Notes under the pieces: model-generated
The model's input: the letters and a program-made list of their open reading frames with translations, nothing else
The model's database searches: none
What the model was told of the DNA's origin: nothing
Shown: piece by piece, positions 12,115 through 22,968 of the stretch
Position numbering within the stretch: position 1 is the first letter of the stretch
Layout: every line of letters starts with the position of its first letter
Position numbers and translations under genes: made by a program
Assembly (NCBI RefSeq): GCF_963576545.1
Contig: NW_026870568.1
Span: 186,001 to 250,000 of the forward strand
DNA length: 64,000 nucleotides
Reading direction: 5' to 3'
Source of the DNA: Limanda limanda
Taxonomy: Eukaryota > Chordata > Actinopteri > Pleuronectiformes > Pleuronectidae

Positions 12115-15100
12115 GTGGGGGGTAGAGCCTACTTGCAAGTCTCTCCGACCTTCACAAAAAAAGTTATTCAAGAATATCTCTTTCTCCTATGTGCTTTCAT
12201 CCCTAACCCTAACCCTAACCCTTCCGAAAGTCGGAGAAGCTCAAGGATGGTACCGATCGATGCGCGCTACCCCATTTAGTGGGGGTAGAGCCTACTTGCA
12301 AGTCTCTCCGACCTTCACAAAAAAAGTTATTCAAGAATATCTCCTCAGATTTGGGGGAATTTCGTCGGTCGACCTCTTCCGAAGGTCGTACAAGCTCGGG
12401 GATGGTACCAATCGATCCGCAGGACCCAAATTAGTCCAGATGCAACCACTTTCCAAGTCTCTCCGACCTTCACAAAAAAAGTTATTCAAGAATATCTCTT
12501 TCTCCTATGTGCTTTCATCCCTAACCCTAACCCTTCCGAAAGTCGGAGAAGCTCAAGGATGGTACCGATCGATGCGCGCAACCCCATTTAGTGGGGGTAG
12601 AGCCTACTTGCAAGTCTCTCCGACCTTCACAAAAAAGTTATTCAAGAATATCTCTTTCTCCTATGTGCTTTCATCCCTAACCCTAACCCTAACCCTTCCG
12701 AAAGTCGGAGAAGCTCAAGGATAGTACCGATCGATGCGCGCTACCCCATTTAGTGGGGGTAGAGCCTACTTGCAAGTCTCTCCGACCTTCACAAAAAAAG
12801 TTATTCAAGAATATCTCTTTCTCCTATGTGCTTTCATCCCTAACCCTAACCCTAACCCTTCCGAAAGTCGGAGAAGCTCAATGATGGTACCGATCGATGC
12901 GCGCTACCCCATTTAGTGGGGGTAGAGCCTACTTGCAAGTCTCTCCGACCTTCACAAAAAAAGTTATTCAAGAATATCTCCTCAGATTTGGGGGAATTTC
13001 GTCGGTCGACCTCTTTCGAAGGTCGTACAAGCTCGGGGATGGTACCAATCGATCCGCAGGACCCAAATTAGTCCAGATGCAACCACTTTCCAAGTCTCTC
13101 CGACCTTCACAAAAAAAGTTATTCAAGAATATCTCTTTCTCCTATGTGCTTTCATCCCTAACCCTAACCCTAACCCTTCCGAAAGTCGGAGAAGCTCAAG
13201 GATGGTACCGATCGATGCGCGCAACCCCATTTAGTGGGGGTAGAGCCTACTTGCAAGTCTCTCCGACCTTCACAAAAAAAGTTATTCAAGAATATCTCTT
13301 TCTCCTATGTGCTTTCATCCCTAACCCTAACCCTAACCCTTCCGAAAGTCGGAGAAGCTCAAGGATGGTACCGATCGATGCGCGCTACCCCATTTAGTGG
13401 GGGTAGAGCCTACTTGCAAGTCTCTCCGACCTTCACAAAAAAAGTTATTCAAGAATATCTCCTCAGATTTGGGGGAATTTCGTCGGTCGACCTCTTTCGA
13501 AGGTCGTACAAGCTCGGGGATGGTACCAATCGATCCGCAGGACCCAAATTAGTCCAGATGCAACCACTTTCCAAGTCTCTCCGACCTTCACAAAAAAAGT
13601 TATTCAAGAATATCTCTTTCTCCTATGTGCTTTCATCCCTAACCCTAACCCTAACCCTTCCGAAAGTCGGAAAAGCTCAAGGATGGTACCGATCGATGCG
13701 CGCAACCCCATTTAGTGGGGGTAGAGCCTACTTGCAAGTCTCTCCGACCTTCACAAAAAAAGTTATTCAAGAATATCTCTTTCTCCTATGTGCTTTCATC
13801 CCTAACCCTAACCCTAACCCTTCCGAAAGTCGGAGAAGCTCAAGGATGGTACTGATCGATGCGCGCTACCCCATTTAGTGGGGGTAGAGCCTACTTGCAA
13901 GTCTCTCCGACCTTCACAAAAAAAGTTATTCAAGAATATCTCCTCAGATTTGGGGGAATTTCGTCGGTCGACCTCTTCCGAAGGTCGTACAAGCTCGGGG
14001 ATGGTACCAATCGATCCGCAGGACCCAAATTAGTCCAGATGCAACCACTTTCCAAGTCTCTCCGACCTTCACAAAAAAAGTTATTCAAGAATATCTCTTT
14101 CTCCTATGTGCTTTCATCCCTAACCCTAACCCTTCCGAAACTCGGAGAAGCTCAAGGATGGTACCGATCGATGCGCGCAACCCCATTTAGTGGGGGTAGA
14201 GCCTACTTGCAAGTCTCTCCGACCTTCACAAAAAAAGTTATTCAAGAATATCTCTTTCTCCTATGTGCTTTCATCCCTAACCCTAACCCTAACCCTTCCG
14301 AAAGTCGGAGAAGCTCAAGGATGGTACCGATCGATGCGCGCTACCCCATTTAGTGGGGGTAGAGCCTACTTGCAAGTCTCTCCGACCTTCACAAAAAAAG
14401 TTATTCAAGAATATCTCCTCAGATTTGGGGGAATTTCGTCGGTCGACCTCTTCCGAAGGTCTTACAAGCTCGGGGATGGTACCAATCGATCCGCAGGACC
14501 CAAATTAGTCCAGATGCAACCACTTTCCAAGTCTCTCCGACCTTCACAAAAAAAGTTATTCAAGAATATCTCTTTCTCCTATGTGCTTTCATCCCTAACC
14601 CTAACCCTTCCGAAAGTCGGAGAAGCTCAAGGATGGTACCGATCGATGCGCGCAACCCCATTTAGTGGGGGTAGAGCCTACTTGCAAGTCTCTCCGACCT
14701 TCACAAAAAAAGTTATTCAAGAATATCTCTTTCTCCTATGTGCTTTCATCCCTAACCCTAACCCTAACCCTTCCGAAAGTCGGAGAAGCTCAAATATGGT
14801 ACCGATCGATGCGCGCTACCCCATTTAGTGGGGGTAGAGCCTACTTGCAAGTCTCTCCGACCTTCACAAAAAAAGTTATTCAAGAATATCTCCTCAGATT
14901 TGGGGGAATTTCGTCGGTCGACCTCTTTCGAAGGTCGTACAAGCTCGGGGATGGTACCAATCGATCCGCAGGACCCAAATTAGTCCAGATGCAACCACTT
15001 TCCAAGTCTCTCCGACCTTCACAAAAAAAGTTATTCAAGAATATCTCTTTCTCCTATGTGCTTTCATCCCTAACCCTAACCCTAACCCTTCCGAAAGTCG

Positions 15101-16564
15101 GAGAAGCTCAAGGATGGTACCGATCGATGCGCGCTACCCCATTTAGTGGGGGTAGAGCCTACTTGCAAGTCTCTCCGACCTTCACAAAAAAAGTTATTCA
15201 AGAATATCTCCTCAGATTTGGGGGAATTTCGTCGGTCGACCTCTTCCGAAGGTCGTACAAGCTCGGGGATGGTACCAATCGATCCGCAGGACCCAAATTA
15301 GTCCAGATGCAACCACTTTCCAAGTCTCTCCGACCTTCACAAAAAAAGTTATTCAAGAATATCTCTTTCTCCTATGTGCTTTCATCCCTAACCCTAACCC
15401 TTCCGAAAGTCGGAGAAGCTCAAGGATGGTACCGATCGATGCGCGCTACCCCATTTAGTGGGGGTAGAGCCTACTTGCAAGTCTCTCCGACCTTCACAAA
15501 AAAAGTTATTCAAGAATATCTCCTCAGATTTGGGGGAATTTCGTCGGTCGACCTCTTCCGAAGGTCGTACAAGCTCGGGGATGGTACCAATCGATCCGCA
15601 GGACCCAAATTAGTCCAGATGCAACCACTTTCCAAGTCTCTCCGACCTTCACAAAAAAAGTTATTCAAGAATATCTCTTTCTCCTATGTGCTTTCATCCC
15701 TAACCCTAACCCTTCCGAAAGTCGGAGAAGCTCAAGGATGGTACCGATCGATGCGCGCTACCCCATTTAGTGGGGGTAGAGCCTACTTGCAAGTCTCTCC
15801 GACCTTCACAAAAAAAGTTATTCAAGAATATCTCCTCAGATTTGGGGGAATTTCGTCGGTCGACCTCTTCCGAAGGTCGTACAAGCTCGGGGATGGTACC
15901 AATCGATCCGCAGGACCCAAATTAGTCCAGATGCAACCACTTTCCAAGTCTCTCCGACCTTCACAAAAAAAGTTATTCAAGAATATCTCTTTCTCCTATG
16001 TGCTTTCATCCCTAACCCTAACCCTTCCGAAAGTCGGAGAAGCTCAAGGATGGTACCGATCGATGCGCGCAACCCCATTTAGTGGGGGTAGAGCCTACTT
16101 GCAAGTCTCTCCGACCTTTACAAAAAAAGTTATTCAAGAATATCTCTTTCTCCTATGTGCTTTCATCCCTAACCCTAACCCTAACCCTTCCGAAAGTCGG
16201 AGAAGCTCAAGGATGGTACCGATCGATGCGCGCTACCCCATTTAGTGGGGGTAGAGCCTACTTGCAAGTCTCTCCGACCTTCACAAAAAAAGTTATTCAA
16301 GAATATCTCTTTCTCCTATGTGCTTTCATCCCTAACCCTAACCCTTCCGAAAGTCGGAGAAGCTCAAGGATGGTACCGATCGATGCGCGCAACCCCATTT
16401 AGTGGGGGTAGAGCCTACTTGCAAGTCTCTCCGACCTTCACAAAAAAAGTTATTCAAGAATATCTCTTTCTCCTATGTGCTTTCATCCCTAACCCTAACC
16501 CTAACCCTTCCGAAAGTCGGAGAAGCTCAAGGATGGTACCGATCGATGCGCGCTACCCCATTTA
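12115..16564. repeat. Subarray 3: contains two 1-bp indel units and a 312-bp dimer run
   Basis: Unit lengths in order: 164, 312, 162, 163, 318, 163, 318, 163, 312, 163, 312, 163, 318, 312, 312, 312, 163, 157, 163. The 164-bp unit has one extra G in the junction G-run (12117-12122). The 162-bp unit has A6 instead of A7 near 12631. Three consecutive short dimers (15146, 15458, 15770) follow a long one at 14828, the longest dimer run here, suggesting local single-dimer amplification. Marker changes: GTACTGATCG near 13850, CTCGGAGAAG near 14141, CAAATATGG near 14792, and CCTTTACA in the A unit at 16082, the earliest copy of a variant later seen at 35566, 38273, 40185 and beyond. Confidence 0.92.
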
Positions 16565-18482
16565 GTGGGGGTAGAGCCTACTTGCAAGTCTCTCCGACCT
16601 TCACAAAAAAAGTTATTCAAGAATATCTCCTCAGATTTGGGGGAATTTCGTCGGTCGACCTCTTTCGAAGGTCGTACAAGCTCGGGGATGGTACCAATCG
16701 ATCCGCAGGACCCAAATTAGTCCAGATGCAACCACTTTCCAAGTCTCTCCGACCTTCACAAAAAAAGTTATTCAAGAATATCTCTTTCTCCTATGTGCTT
16801 TCATCCCTAACCCTAACCCTAACCCTTCCGAAAGTCGGAGAAGCTCAAGGATGGTACCGATCGATGCGCGCAACCCCATTTAGTGGGGGTAGAGCCTACT
16901 TACAAGTCTCTCCGACCTTCACAAAAAAAGTTATTCAAGAATATCTCTTTCTCCTATGTGCTTTCATCCCTAACCCTAACCCTAACCCTTCCGAAAGTCG
17001 GAGAAGCTCAAGGATGGTACTGATCGATGCGCGCTACCCCATTTAGTGGGGGTAGAGCCTACTTGCAAGTCTCTCCGACCTTCACAAAAAAAGTTATTCA
17101 AGAATATCTCCTCAGATTTGGGGGAATTTCGTCGGTCGACCTCTTCCGAAGGTCGTACAAGCTCGGGGATAGTACCAATCGATCCGCAGGACCCAAATTA
17201 GTCCAGATGCAACCACTTTCCAAGTCTCTCCGACCTTCACAAAAAAAGTTATTCAAGAATATCTCTTTCTCCTATGTGCTTTCATCCCTAACCCTAACCC
17301 TAACCCTTCCGAAAGTCGGAGAAGCTCAAGGATGGTACCGATCGATGCGCGCTACCCCATTTAGTGGGGGTAGAGCCTACTTGCAAGTCTGTCCGACCTT
17401 CACAAAAAAAGTTATTCAAGAATATCTCCTCAGATTTGGGGGAATTTCGTCGGTCGACCTCTTCCGAAGGTCGTACAAGCTCGGGGATGGTACCAATCGA
17501 TCCGCAGGACCCAAATTAGTCCAGATGCAACCACTTTCCAAGTCTCTCCGACCTTCACAAAAAAAGTTATTCAAGAATATCTCTTTCTCCTATGTGCTTT
17601 CATCCCTAACCCTAACCCTAACCCTTCCGAAAGTCGGAGAAGCTCAAGGATGGTACCGATCGATGCGCGCTACCCCATTTAGTGGGGGTAGAGCCTACTT
17701 GCAAGTCTCTCCGACCTTCACAAAAAAAGTTATTCAAGAATATCTCTTTCTCCTATGTGCTTTCATCCCTAACCCTAACCCTTCCGAAAGTCGGAGAAGC
17801 TCAAGGATGGTACCGATCGATGCGCGCAACCCCATTTAGTGGGGGTAGAGCCTACTTGCAAGTCTCTCCGACCTTCACAAAAAAAGTTATTCAAGAATAT
17901 CTCTTTCTCCTATGTGCTTTCATCCCTAACCCTAACCCTAACCCTTCCGAAAGTCGGAGAAGCTCAAAGATGGTACCGATCGATGCGCGCTACCCCATTT
18001 AGTGGGGGTAGAGCCTACTTGCAAGTCTCTCCGACCTTCACAAAAAAAGTTATTCAAGAATATCTCTTTCTCCTATGTGCTTTCATCCCTAACCCTAACC
18101 CTAACCCTTCCGAAAGTCGGAGAAGCTCAAAGATGGTACCGATCGATGCGCGCTACCCCATTTAGTGGGGGTAGAGCCTACTTGCAAGTCTCTCCGACCT
18201 TCACAAAAAAAGTTATTCAAGAATATCTCCTCAGATTTGGGGGAATTTCGTCGGTCGACCTCTTCCGAAGGTCGTACAAGCTCGGGGATGGTACCAATCG
18301 ATCTGCAGGACCCAAATTAGTCCAGATGCAACCACTTTCCAAGTCTCTCCGACCTTCACAAAAAAAGTTATTCAAGAATATCTCTTTCTCCTATGTGCTT
18401 TCATCCCTAACCCTAACCCTAACCCTTCCGAAAGTCGGAGAAGCTCAAGGATGGTACCGATCGATGCGCGCTACCCCATTTA
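16565..18482. repeat. Higher-order repeat R1918, copy 1
   Basis: Unit lengths: 318, 163, 318, 318, 157, 163, 163, 318 (1,918 bp). Markers shared with the next copy: TTTCGAAGG in the first dimer, CTTACAAGTC near 16899 and GTACTGATCG near 17018 in the lone A at 16883, GGGATAGTACC in the dimer at 17046, GTCTGTCCG near 17390, and CAAAGATGG near 17967. The same changes recur 1,918 bp downstream. Confidence 0.93.
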
Positions 18483-20400
18483 GTGGGGGTAGAGCCTACT
18501 TGCAAGTCTCTCCGACCTTCACAAAAAAAGTTATTCAAGAATATCTCCTCAGATTTGGGGGAATTTCGTCGGTCGACCTCTTTCGAAGGTCGTACAAGCT
18601 CGGGGATGGTACCAATCGATCCGCAGGACCCAAATTAGTCCAGATGCAACCACTTTCCAAGTCTCTCCGACCTTCACAAAAAAAGTTATTCAAGAATATC
18701 TCTTTCTCCTATGTGCTTTCATCCCTAACCCTAACCCTAACCCTTCCGAAAGTCGGAGAAGCTCAAGGATGGTACCGATCGATGCGCGCAACCCCATTTA
18801 GTGGGGGTAGAGCCTACTTACAAGTCTCTCCGACCTTCACAAAAAAAGTTATTCAAGAATATCTCTTTCTCCTATGTGCTTTCATCCCTAACCCTAACCC
18901 TAACCCTTCCGAAAGTCGGAGAAGCTCAAGGATGGTACTGATCGATGCGCGCTACCCCATTTAGTGGGGGTAGAGCCTACTTGCAAGTCTCTCCGACCTT
19001 CACAAAAAAAGTTATTCAAGAATATCTCCTCAGATTTGGGGGAATTTCGTCGGTCGACCTCTTCCGAAGGTCGTACAAGCTCGGGGATAGTACCAATCGA
19101 TCCGCAGGACCCAATTTAGTCCAGATGCAACCACTTTCCAAGTCTCTCCGACCTTCACAAAAAAAGTTATTCAAGAATATCTCTTTCTCCTATGTGCTTT
19201 CATCCCTAACCCTAACCCTAACCCTTCCGAAAGTCGGAGAAGCTCAAGGATGGTACCGATCGATGCGCGCTACCCCATTTAGTGGGGGTAGAGCCTACTT
19301 GCAAGTCTGTCCGACCTTCACAAAAAAAGTTATTCAAGAATATCTCCTCAGATTTGGGGGAATTTCGTCGGTCGACCTCTTCCGAAGGTCGTACAAGCTC
19401 GGGGATGGTACCAATCGATCCGCAGGACCCAAATTAGTCCAGATGCAACCACTTTCCAAGTCTCTCCGACCTTCACAAAAAAAGTTATTCAAGAATATCT
19501 CTTTCTCCTATGTGCTTTCATCCCTAACCCTAACCCTAACCCTTCCGAAAGTCGGAGAAGCTCAAGGATGGTACCGATCGATGCGCGCTACCCCATTTAG
19601 TGGGGGTAGAGCCTACTTGCAAGTCTCTCCGACCTTCACAAAAAAAGTTATTCAAGAATATCTCTTTCTCCTATGTGCTTTCATCCCTAACCCTAACCCT
19701 TCCGAAAGTCGGAGAAGCTCAAGGATGGTACCGATCGATGCGCGCAACCCCATTTAGTGGGGGTAGAGCCTACTTGCAAGTCTCTCCGACCTTCACAAAA
19801 AAAGTTATTCAAGAATATCTCTTTCTCCTATGTGCTTTCATCCCTAACCCTAACCCTAACCCTTCCGAAAGTCGGAGAAGCTCAAAGATGGTACCGATCG
19901 ATGCGCGCTACCCCATTTAGTGGGGGTAGAGCCTACTTGCAAGTCTCTCCGACCTTCACAAAAAAAGTTATTCAAGAATATCTCCTCAGATTTGGGGGAA
20001 TTTCGTCGGTCGACCTCTTTCGAAGGTCATACAAGCTCGGGGATGGTACCAATCGATCCGCAGGACCCAAATTAGTCCAGATGCAACCACTTTCCAAGTC
20101 TCTCCGACCTTCACAAAAAAAGTTATTCAAGAATATCTCTTTCTCCTATGTGCTTTCATCCCTAACCCTAACCCTAACCCTTCCGAAAGTCGGAGAAGCT
20201 CAAGGATAGTACCGATCGATGCGCGCTACCCCATTTAGTGGGGGTAGAGCCTACTTGCAAGTCTCTCCGACCTTCACAAAAAAAGTTATTCAAGAATATC
20301 TCTTTCTCCTATGTGCTTTCATCCCTAACCCTAACCCTAACCCTTCCGAAAGTCGGAGAAGCTCAAAGATGGTACCGATCGATGCGCGCTACCCCATTTA
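18483..20400. repeat. Higher-order repeat R1918, copy 2
   Basis: Unit lengths: 318, 163, 318, 318, 157, 163, 318, 163 (1,918 bp). The first six units (18483-19919) match copy 1 unit for unit and marker for marker. The last two have swapped order (dimer then lone A, instead of lone A then dimer), so the equal total length hides a rearrangement. Private changes: CCCAATTTAG near 19113, and TCATAC near 20027 in the dimer at 19920. Confidence 0.92.
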
Positions 20401-21843
20401 GTGGGGGTAGAGCCTACTTGCAAGTCTCTCCGACCTTCACAAAAAAAGTTATTCAAGAATATCTCCTCAGATTTGGGGGAATTTCGTCGGTCGACCTCTT
20501 CCGAAGGTCGTACAAGCTCGGGGATGGTACCAATCGATCCGCAGGACCCAAATTAGTCCAGATGCAACCACTTTCCAAGTCTCTCCGACCTTCACAAAAA
20601 AAGTTATTCAAGAATATCTCTTTCTCCTATGTGCTTTCATCCCTAACCCTAACCCTAACCCTTCCGAAAGTCGGAGAAGCTCAAGGATGGTACCGATCGA
20701 TGCGCGCTACCCCATTTAGTGGGGGTAGAGCCTACTTGCAAGTCTCTCCGACCTTCACAAAAAAAGTTATTCAAGAATATCTCCTCAGATTTGGGGGAAT
20801 TTCGTCGGTCGACCTCTTCCGAAGGTCGTACAAGCTCGGGGATGGTACCAATCGATCCGCAGGACCCAAATTAGTCCAGATGCAACCACTTTCCAAGTCT
20901 CTCCGACCTTCACAAAAAAAGTTATTCAAGAATATCTCTTTCTCCTATGTGCTTTCATCCCTAACCCTAACCCTAACCCTTCCGAAAGTCGGAGAAGCTC
21001 AAGGATGGTACCGATCGATGCGCGCTACCCCATTTAGTGGGGGTAGAGCCTACTTGCAAGTCTCTCCGACCTTCACAAAAAACGTTATTCAAGAATATCT
21101 CTTTCTCCTATGTGCTTTCATCCCTAACCCTAACCCTAACCCTTCCGAAAGTCGGAGAAGCTCAAGGATGGTACCGATCGATGCGCGCTACCCCATTTAG
21201 TGGGGGTAGAGCCTACTTGCAAGTCTCTCCGACCTTCACAAAAAAAGTTATTCAAGAATATCTCCTCAGATTTGGGGGAATTTCGTCGGTCGACCTCTTC
21301 CGAAGGTCGTACAAGCTCGGGGATGGTACCAATCGATCCGCAGGACCCAAATTAGTCCAGATGCAACCACTTTCCAAGTCTCTCCGACCTTCACAAAAAA
21401 AGTTATTCAAGAATATCTCTTTCTCCTATGTGCTTTCATCCCTAACCCTAACCCTAACCCTTCCGAAAGTCGGAGAAGCTCAAGGATGGTACCGATCGAT
21501 GCGCGCTACCCCATTTAGTGGGGGTAGAGCCTACTTGCAAGTCTCTCCGACCTTCACAAAAAAAGTTATTCAAGAATATCTCTTTCTCCTATGTGCTTTC
21601 ATCCCTAACCCTAACCCTAACCCTTCCGAAAGTCGGAGAAGCTCAAGGATGGTACCGATCGATGCGCGCTACCCCATTTAGTGGGGGTAGAGCCTACTTG
21701 CAAGTCTCTCCGACCTTCACAAAAAAAGTTATTCAAGAATATCTCTTTCTCCTATGTGCTTTCATCCCTAACCCTAACCCTAACCCTTCCGAAAGTCGGA
21801 GAAGCTCAAGGATGGTACCGATCGATGCGCGCTACCCCATTTA

Positions 21844-22161
21844 GTGGGGGTAGAGCCTACTTGCAAGTCTCTCCGACCTTCACAAAAAAAGTTATTCAAG
21901 AATATCTCCTCAGATTTGGGGGAATTTCGTCGGTCGACCTCTTCCGAAGGTCGTACAAGCTCGGGGATGGTACCAATCGATCCGCAGGACCCAAATTAGT
22001 CCAGATGCAACCACTTTCCAAGTCTCTCCGACCTTCACAAAAAAAGTTATTCAAGAATATCTCTTTCTCCTATGTGCTTTCATCCCTAACCCTAACCCTA
22101 ACCCTTCCGAAAGTCGGAGAAGCTCAAGGATGGTACCGATCGATGCGCGCTACCCCATTTA
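21844..22161. repeat. Reference BA dimer unit (318 bp)
   Basis: This is a typical dimer as cut at the junction: A-type head (20 bp), core, B-specific body (110 bp), core again, then the A insert and tail back to the next junction. The long form is 318 bp (91 copies) and the short form 312 bp (40 copies, one of them 311 bp), differing by one CCCTAA. Both lengths are multiples of three, whereas lone A units leave a remainder of one. This explains why open frames run through dimers and stop after two lone A units. Dimers occur singly or in runs of up to four (14828-16081, 59673-60938). Since B never occurs without a following A, BA behaves as one unit of amplification. Confidence 0.94.
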
Positions 22162-22507
22162 GTGGGGGTAGAGCCTACTTGCAAGTCTCTCCGACCTTCA
22201 CAAAAAAAGTTATTCAAGAATATCTCTTTCTCCTATGTGCTTTCATCCCTAACCCTAACCCTAACCCTTCCGAAAGTCGGAGAAGCTCAAGGATGGTACC
22301 GATCGATGCGCGCTACCCCATTTAGTGGGGGTAGAGCCTACTTGCAAGTCTCTCCGACCTTCACAAAAAAAGTTATTCAAGAATATCTCTTTCTCCTATG
22401 TGCTTTCATCCCTAACCCTAACCCTAACCCTTCCGAAAGTCGGAGAAGCTCAAGGATGGTACCGATCGATGCGCGCTACCCCATTTAGTGGGGGTAGAGC
22501 CTACTTG

Positions 22508-22662
22508 CAAGTCTCTCCGACCTTCACAAAAAAAGTTATTCAAGAATATCTCCTCAGATTTGGGGGAATTTCGTCGGTCGACCTCTTCCGAAGGTCGTAC
22601 AAGCTCGGGGATGGTACCAATCGATCCGCAGGACCCAAATTAGTCCAGATGCAACCACTTTC
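22508..22662. repeat. Reference type-B monomer (155 bp, no telomere tract)
   Basis: This is a consensus-like B monomer inside the dimer that starts at 22488. The 45-bp core (22508-22552) is identical to the A core. The next 33 bp (22553-22585) are B-specific and contain a GGGGG run and the GTCGAC palindrome. The last 77 bp (22586-22662) align to the A tail without gaps, with 54 of 77 positions identical by hand alignment. B therefore descends from the same ancestral monomer as A, but has a different middle segment and lacks CCCTAA. All 131 B copies are followed by an A monomer. Common B variants are TTC/TTT in CTCTTYCGAAGG and TCC/TCT in CGATCYGCAGG. Confidence 0.94.
22579..22597. repeat. B-specific inverted repeat CGACCT...AGGTCG (reference copy)
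   Basis: CGACCT and AGGTCG flank a 7-base spacer (CTTCCGA) in the B body, overlapping the GTCGAC palindrome. It recurs in all B monomers. The common TTC-to-TTT change lies in the spacer and turns CCGAA into TCGAA without affecting the arms; the rarer CCAAAGG change (near 35356, 36151, 38063, 53588) also leaves the arms intact. Hormone-receptor-like half sites (AGGTCA) look similar, but the match is one base off and I give it no weight. Confidence 0.5.
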
Positions 22663-22968
22663 CAAGTCTCTCCGACCTTCACAAAAAAAGTTATTCAAGA
22701 ATATCTCTTTCTCCTATGTGCTTTCATCCCTAACCCTAACCCTAACCCTTCCGAAAGTCGGAGAAGCTCAAGGATGGTACCGATCGATGCGCGCTACCCC
22801 ATTTAGTGGGGGTAGAGCCTACTTGCAAGTCTCTCCGACCTTCACAAAAAAAGTTATTCAAGAATATCTCTTTCTCCTATGTGCTTTCATCCCTAACCCT
22901 AACCCTAACCCTTCCGAAAGTCGGAGAAGCTCAAGGATGGTACCGATCGATGCGCGCTACCCCATTTA

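Larger units (their letters stand above)
20401..22968. repeat. Subarray 4: near-consensus units
   Basis: Unit lengths: 318, 318, 163, 318, 163, 163, 318, 163, 163, 318, 163. This is the most consensus-like stretch in the window: almost no private substitutions, all 3.5-repeat telomere tracts, and all junctions of the CTACCCC type. The one clear marker is AAAAAACGTT in the A at 21037. The repeating order 163, 163, 318 (21518-22968) suggests a short-lived 644-bp register: boundaries 21681, 22325 and 22969 are each 644 bp apart. Confidence 0.92.

Noticed and set aside
22579..22597. Nuclear-receptor response element (AGGTCG half sites)
   Set aside because: The half site differs from AGGTCA, the arms face each other with unusual spacing, and the match is what a short inverted repeat would give by chance.
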